A stretch of DNA of 10,059 nt from assembly GCA_005885115.1 (NCBI GenBank), contig VAXX01000072.1, forward strand, positions 1-10,059, written 5' to 3'. Origin of the DNA: Actinomycetota bacterium (GTDB lineage Bacteria > Actinomycetota > Actinomycetes > Mycobacteriales > Micromonosporaceae). The position numbers were made by a program, and so were the translations under genes. Numbering within the stretch: position 1 is the first letter of the stretch; every line of letters begins with the position of its first letter. The notes under the pieces are model-generated. The model was not told the DNA's origin. It made no database searches and saw only the letters and a list, made by a program, of their open reading frames with translations. Shown here piece by piece: positions 7,199 through 10,059 of this stretch.

Positions 7199-8099
7199 TC
7201 AGGCTCCACGCGATTCCGTCGAGGATGTCGTGTTCGCTGGCGATCACCTCGGTGGCCCCGTCCCGTTCCAGGATCGTCGCCAGGATCAGCGCACCGGCGC
7301 CGATCACGTCGGCCCGGCCCGGGTGCATGGACGGGATGGTCAGCCGCTGCGCGGCGGTCATCCCGAGTAGCCGCTGGGCGATCGCCGTGACGTCCACTGT
7401 GGACACCCGGGCGTGGTGGATCCGCTCGGGCCGGTACGCCGGCAGGTCCAGGGCGATGGCCGCGACGGTCGTCACCGAGCCGGCGAGCCCGACGACGTAC
7501 CCGGCCTTCCCCACCGTCGCGAGGGCCGCATCGACGGCGTACCCGATGTCCTCGCGCGCGGCGGCGATCTCGTCCGGCGTCGGCGGGTCGGAGTGCAGGT
7601 GCCGCTCGGTCATCCGGACACAGCCGATGTCCTTGCTCACGGCCGCTTCCACGCTCGTCGAGCCGACCACGAACTCGGTCGAGCCGCCGCCGATGTCCAC
7701 CACCAGGTACCGGGCCGGCGGCAGGCCACGTACCGCGCCGGTGAACGAGAGCCGGGCCTCCTCGTCGCCGGTGACCACCTCCGGCGGGGTACCCAGGACT
7801 CCGGTCACCATCGCCTGGAACTCCGCCGCGTTGCGGGCGTCCCGGGTCGCCGACGTGGCCACCATCCGGACCCGGGTCGCGCCGAGGCGCCCGATCTGGT
7901 CGGCGTAGCCGGCCAGCGCGATCCGGGTACGCTCGATCGCCTCGGGAGCCAGCACACCGGTGCGGTCCACGCCCTGGCCCAGCCGGACGATCTCCATCTG
8001 CCGGGTCACGTCGGTCAACGGGCCGCCGTCGGCCGGCAGGTCCGCGACGAGCAGGCGGATCGAGTTGGTACCGCAGTCGATCGCCGCCACCCGGGTCAC
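7194..8099 (-). CDS. ppx: Ppx/GppA-family exopolyphosphatase (short actinobacterial type)
   Basis: This cytoplasmic enzyme hydrolyses inorganic polyphosphate from chain ends or acts on pppGpp; the family belongs to the sugar kinase/actin/Hsp70 fold. The 301-residue product shows phosphate motif 1, AAIDCGTNSIRLLV (5-18). ATSATRDARN follows (81-90), then TGDEEARLSFTG (110-121), with the conserved Glu-Glu-Ala-Arg, and phosphate motif 2, VVDIGGGSTEF (133-143). A later GLAGSVTT completes the set. It is the short form lacking the C-terminal HD domain of E. coli Ppx, like mycobacterial Ppx2 (Rv1026). GTG at 8099 overlaps the upstream GNAT stop as GTGA and is preceded by GGGAG, so the two are co-translated. 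FtsB-DUF501 nearby supports orthology with Rv1026. Which substrate it prefers cannot be read from sequence. Confidence 0.95.
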   Translation of the reverse strand: MTRVAAIDCGTNSIRLLVADLPADGGPLTDVTRQMEIVRLGQGVDRTGVLAPEAIERTRIALAGYADQIGRLGATRVRMVATSATRDARNAAEFQAMVTGVLGTPPEVVTGDEEARLSFTGAVRGLPPARYLVVDIGGGSTEFVVGSTSVEAAVSKDIGCVRMTERHLHSDPPTPDEIAAAREDIGYAVDAALATVGKAGYVVGLAGSVTTVAAIALDLPAYRPERIHHARVSTVDVTAIAQRLLGMTAAQRLTIPSMHPGRADVIGAGALILATILERDGATEVIASEHDILDGIAWSLS

Positions 8100-8605
8100 G
8101 TGGAATCTCCCAACCGCAGCAGCATCCGGGTGTTGCCCAGGGTGTTGGGCTTGACCCGTTCCAGGTCGAGGAACTCGGCGACACCCTCGTCGTACGAGCG
8201 CAGGAGTTCCTCGTACACCCGGGACGGCACCGGGGCGCCGTCGATCGGGACGAACCCGAAGGAGGCGAAGAACCCGGTCTCGAAGGTCAGGCAGAACACC
8301 TTGGCCACGCCCAACTCCCGGGCGTGGGACAGCAGCGCCTCGACGATCCGGGCGCCGATCTTGCGACCCCGGTACGCCGGATCGACCGCCACCGTGCGTA
8401 CCTCGGCCAGGTCCTCCCACATCACGTGCAGCGCGCCGCACCCGGCCACGGTGTCGCCGTCGAGCGCGACCCAGAAGTCCTGGACGTCTTCGTAGAGCGC
8501 GACGGTCGCCTTGGACAGCAACCGCCGTTCGGTGGCGTACAGGTCGATCAGGCGCCGGATGCCGCGGACGTCCCCGGTGCGGGCCCGGCGGATGGTGACC
8601 TCCAT
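8096..8605 (-). CDS. GNAT amino-acid N-acetyltransferase, N-acetylglutamate synthase-like
   Basis: The product has 169 residues and is a single GNAT domain. It begins MEVTIRRARTGDVRGIRRLI, then has LLSKATVALYEDVQDFW (29-45), GCGALHVMWEDLAEVRTVAV (55-74) and the acetyl-CoA loop YRGRKIG (78-84). It continues with VFCLTFETGFFASFGFVPI and ends near VKPNTLGNTRMLLRLGD. This pattern matches the single-domain actinobacterial acetylglutamate synthases such as Rv2747, which make N-acetylglutamate, the first step of arginine synthesis. A related acetyltransferase of another substrate is possible. The ATG at 8605 lies inside a CATG shared with the start of the plus-strand lipoprotein gene. No Shine-Dalgarno is convincing, and TACCCT upstream suggests a leaderless message. 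Its stop overlaps the ppx start (GTGA). Confidence 0.88.
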   Translation of the reverse strand: MEVTIRRARTGDVRGIRRLIDLYATERRLLSKATVALYEDVQDFWVALDGDTVAGCGALHVMWEDLAEVRTVAVDPAYRGRKIGARIVEALLSHARELGVAKVFCLTFETGFFASFGFVPIDGAPVPSRVYEELLRSYDEGVAEFLDLERVKPNTLGNTRMLLRLGDST

Positions 8606-9344
8606 GAGGTCCCAGGGTAGGACGATAGCCTTACTCGCCGCCGCCGCGGTGGCGGTCACCGGCACCCTCGGGTGCGGCTTCATCTCGGCCGCCAGCAACC
8701 TGGCCGGCAACCTCTCCACCATCAGCGACCTCGCCGACAAGATCACCAAGTCGGAGCAGGCCACCTTCCAGGCGACGTACCGGCTGCAGGACGGCACCTC
8801 GGTCACGGTCGCGCAGAAGCCGCCGAGCGCGACGACGGCCAGCGACAAGAGCCGGTACATCAGCACCGCCGACGCGTTCTACCTCTGTGACAGGTCGACT
8901 GGCGACTGGGTCTGCCAGAGGAGCCCGAACAGCGGTGGCGGCGACGCCAACAGCGCCGCGGTGGCCGCCGGGGTCGGCGGCAACGGGTTCATCTCCGCGC
9001 CGCTGGCCGTCGCGGTACTGACCGCGTCAGTGGTGGTACCCAACGCCCACGTGGACAAGAGCACCCAGACCATCGCGGGCCAGAACTCCACCTGCGCCAA
9101 GGTGTCCAACCTGGCGCAGGCCCAGCAGGGCAACGAAACCAGCAAGGTCACCGACTTCACGGTCTGCGTCACCGACTCGGGGGTACTGGCGCGGTTCGCG
9201 GGTACGACGACGGACGGCACCAAGGCGAACATCGAGCTGACCGGATACTCGGGGTCGGTCGACGACGGGCTGCTCCAGCCGCCGGCCGGCGCGAAGATCA
9301 CCGATGTCGGGCAGCTCGACGTGCCTAGTCCGGCGGCGACGTAA
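8604..9344 (+). CDS. Secreted lipoprotein of unknown function
   Basis: The product has 246 residues from the ATG at 8604. The start MRSQGRTIALLAAAAVAVTG is a classic lipoprotein signal, with TLGC at 21-24 as the lipobox (consistent with the PS00013 pattern, although -3 is Thr), so Cys24 should be lipid-modified at the outer face of the membrane. The mature part begins with a Ser/Asn/Ala-rich stretch, then FQATYRLQDGTSVTVAQKPP (55-74). Cys95/Cys104 and Cys164/Cys188 are likely disulfide pairs, and the protein ends with PPAGAKITDVGQLD. Similar lipoproteins occur in Micromonosporaceae as far as I recall, but I know no function. Earlier in-frame starts at 8592 and 8511 would put charged residues before the signal and overlap the GNAT gene. 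It is transcribed against its neighbours and its 3' end overlaps DUF501 by 20 bp. Confidence 0.88.
   Translation: MRSQGRTIALLAAAAVAVTGTLGCGFISAASNLAGNLSTISDLADKITKSEQATFQATYRLQDGTSVTVAQKPPSATTASDKSRYISTADAFYLCDRSTGDWVCQRSPNSGGGDANSAAVAAGVGGNGFISAPLAVAVLTASVVVPNAHVDKSTQTIAGQNSTCAKVSNLAQAQQGNETSKVTDFTVCVTDSGVLARFAGTTTDGTKANIELTGYSGSVDDGLLQPPAGAKITDVGQLDVPSPAAT
8614..8619 (-). promoter_or_regulatory. Possible -10 box (TACCCT) for the GNAT-ppx pair
   Basis: On the minus strand TACCCT (8619-8614) fits TANNNT and ends eight bases before the ATG at 8605, as in leaderless actinobacterial transcripts. It lies inside the first codons of the lipoprotein gene on the other strand. No clear -35 box is seen. 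Confidence 0.3.
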
Positions 9345-9825
9345 CCGCGACGCAGGGGCCGTCGGTCCACCAGGGCTCAGCCCGTTCGCGCACCTCGTCG
9401 CCGAACGGGTTGATGCCGGGACCGGCGGCCAAGGCGTGTCCCAGGTGGACGTGCAGGCACTTGACCCGGCCGGGCATCCCGCCGGCGGATACCCCGGCGA
9501 TCTCGGGTACCTCGCCGATCCGGGTACGCCGGGCGAGGTAGTCCTCGTGGGCGGCCCGGTACCGGGCGGCCAGCTCCGGATCCCCGGCGAGGCGGGCGTT
9601 CATCTCGCGCATCAGACCGGCCGACTCCAGCCGGCTACAGGCGGCCACGGCGCGGGGGCAGGTCAGGTAGTACAGGGTCGGGAACGGGGTACCGTCGGCG
9701 AGCCGGGGCGAGGTCTGCACCACGTCGGGCAGGCCGCACGGGCACCGGTGCGCCACGGCGCGGGTACCCCTGGGTGGGCGGCCGATCTGAACCTCCACTG
9801 TGGACAGATCGGCAGGGTCGATCAC
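9325..9825 (-). CDS. DUF501 domain-containing protein
   Basis: The product has 166 residues, the usual length for DUF501 proteins, a conserved actinobacterial family of unknown function found next to ftsB and ppx2 (Rv1025 in M. tuberculosis). Conserved blocks are QIGRPPRG (13-20), VAHRCPCGLPDVV (24-36) and the TPFPTLYYLTCPRA stretch (46-59). GRVKCLHVHLGHALAAGPGI and NPFGDEV follow near the C-terminus. Several conserved Cys and His residues suggest metal binding, but no function is established. GTG at 9825 overlaps the ftsB stop as GTGA, so the two are probably co-translated. The TAG stop at 9325 lies inside the last codons of the lipoprotein gene on the opposite strand. Confidence 0.94.
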   Translation of the reverse strand: MIDPADLSTVEVQIGRPPRGTRAVAHRCPCGLPDVVQTSPRLADGTPFPTLYYLTCPRAVAACSRLESAGLMREMNARLAGDPELAARYRAAHEDYLARRTRIGEVPEIAGVSAGGMPGRVKCLHVHLGHALAAGPGINPFGDEVRERAEPWWTDGPCVAVTSPPD

Positions 9826-10059
9826 GGACCGGTCCCGGGCTTGTCCGCCGCCTGTACGCTCGACCACAGCTTCCCGTACCACGGTCCGGTGTTCTTCGCC
9901 TTGCCCGCGTTGGGATCCGCGCCCGGGTTCTGGGCGGCCGCCTGCGGATCGGTGATGACGTAGGCCCGGTCCCCCGGCAGCACCATCTGCAGCCGGCGGT
10001 GCGCCATCGCGATGATGTAGTCGTCGTCGTGCCACTTGGCCACCTGGGTCTGCTTCTCC
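9822..10059 (-). CDS. ftsB: FtsB/DivIC septum formation initiator family protein, C-terminal part (5' end outside window)
   Basis: The visible 78 residues start EKQTQVAKWHDDDYIIAMAH and continue RRLQMVLPGDRAYVITDP, the conserved C-terminal block of the septum formation initiator family; the usual form is W-D-DxxY-I--xAR-RLxxVxPGE. These bitopic proteins act in the divisome with FtsL and FtsQ. The transmembrane helix and coiled coil lie upstream of the window edge. After the conserved block there is a hydrophilic tail of about 40 residues (AAAQNPGADPNAGKAKNTGP and a WYGKLWSSVQ stretch), longer than in E. coli FtsB but common in actinobacteria. Its TGA overlaps the DUF501 GTG start. In relatives the gene lies downstream of enolase. 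Confidence 0.9.
   Translation of the reverse strand, partial: EKQTQVAKWHDDDYIIAMAHRRLQMVLPGDRAYVITDPQAAAQNPGADPNAGKAKNTGPWYGKLWSSVQAADKPGTGP

Overview
The window is about 10 kb of very GC-rich DNA with GTG starts, dense GC-ending codons and 4-bp stop/start overlaps, typical of a high-GC actinobacterium. The gene content (FtsB-DUF501-Ppx neighbourhood, DUF58/MoxR/DUF4129 set, an NDH-2 with the actinobacterial MTYQPFLPE motif, QPYGG-rich membrane proteins) and frequent GTAC/TAC codons suggest Micromonosporaceae. That taxonomic call is inference. No mobile element, tRNA, rRNA or CRISPR array is visible; this looks like chromosomal core or near-core DNA.

Right end, minus strand (10059 to 7194): the C-terminal part of an FtsB/DivIC-type septum protein, a DUF501 protein, then (after an oppositely oriented lipoprotein gene) an N-acetylglutamate-synthase-like GNAT enzyme and a short Ppx/GppA exopolyphosphatase. 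FtsB-DUF501-Ppx is the arrangement known from Mycobacterium tuberculosis Rv1024-Rv1026. The plus-strand lipoprotein gene (8604-9344) separates the two halves. Its start codon shares a CATG with the start codon of the GNAT gene, and its tail overlaps the DUF501 tail by 20 bp.

Centre (6030 to 7193): a QPYGG-rich single-pass membrane protein on the minus strand and a small plus-strand gene that reads through only if a frameshift near 6970 is corrected. Intergenic inverted repeats flank these genes; one straddles two convergent stop codons.

Left half, minus strand (6029 to 351): seven tightly packed genes that look like one operon. They encode a dienelactone-hydrolase-family protein, a family 5 (UDGb) uracil-DNA glycosylase, a DUF4129 membrane protein, an unrecognised two-helix membrane protein, a MoxR AAA+ ATPase, a DUF58 protein and a polytopic membrane protein. 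MoxR, DUF58 and DUF4129 form a known functional set thought to act on the cell envelope. The DUF58 gene is broken: its two halves lie in different frames, and the segment normally found at the junction appears to be missing. After a hairpin, the 5' end of an NDH-2-type NADH dehydrogenase gene runs off the left edge.

The most notable observations are the two frame breaks (each short by 3n+1 bases), the CATG-shared divergent starts and the lipoprotein gene wedged into the conserved division/polyphosphate run. I found no convincing new multi-gene system.
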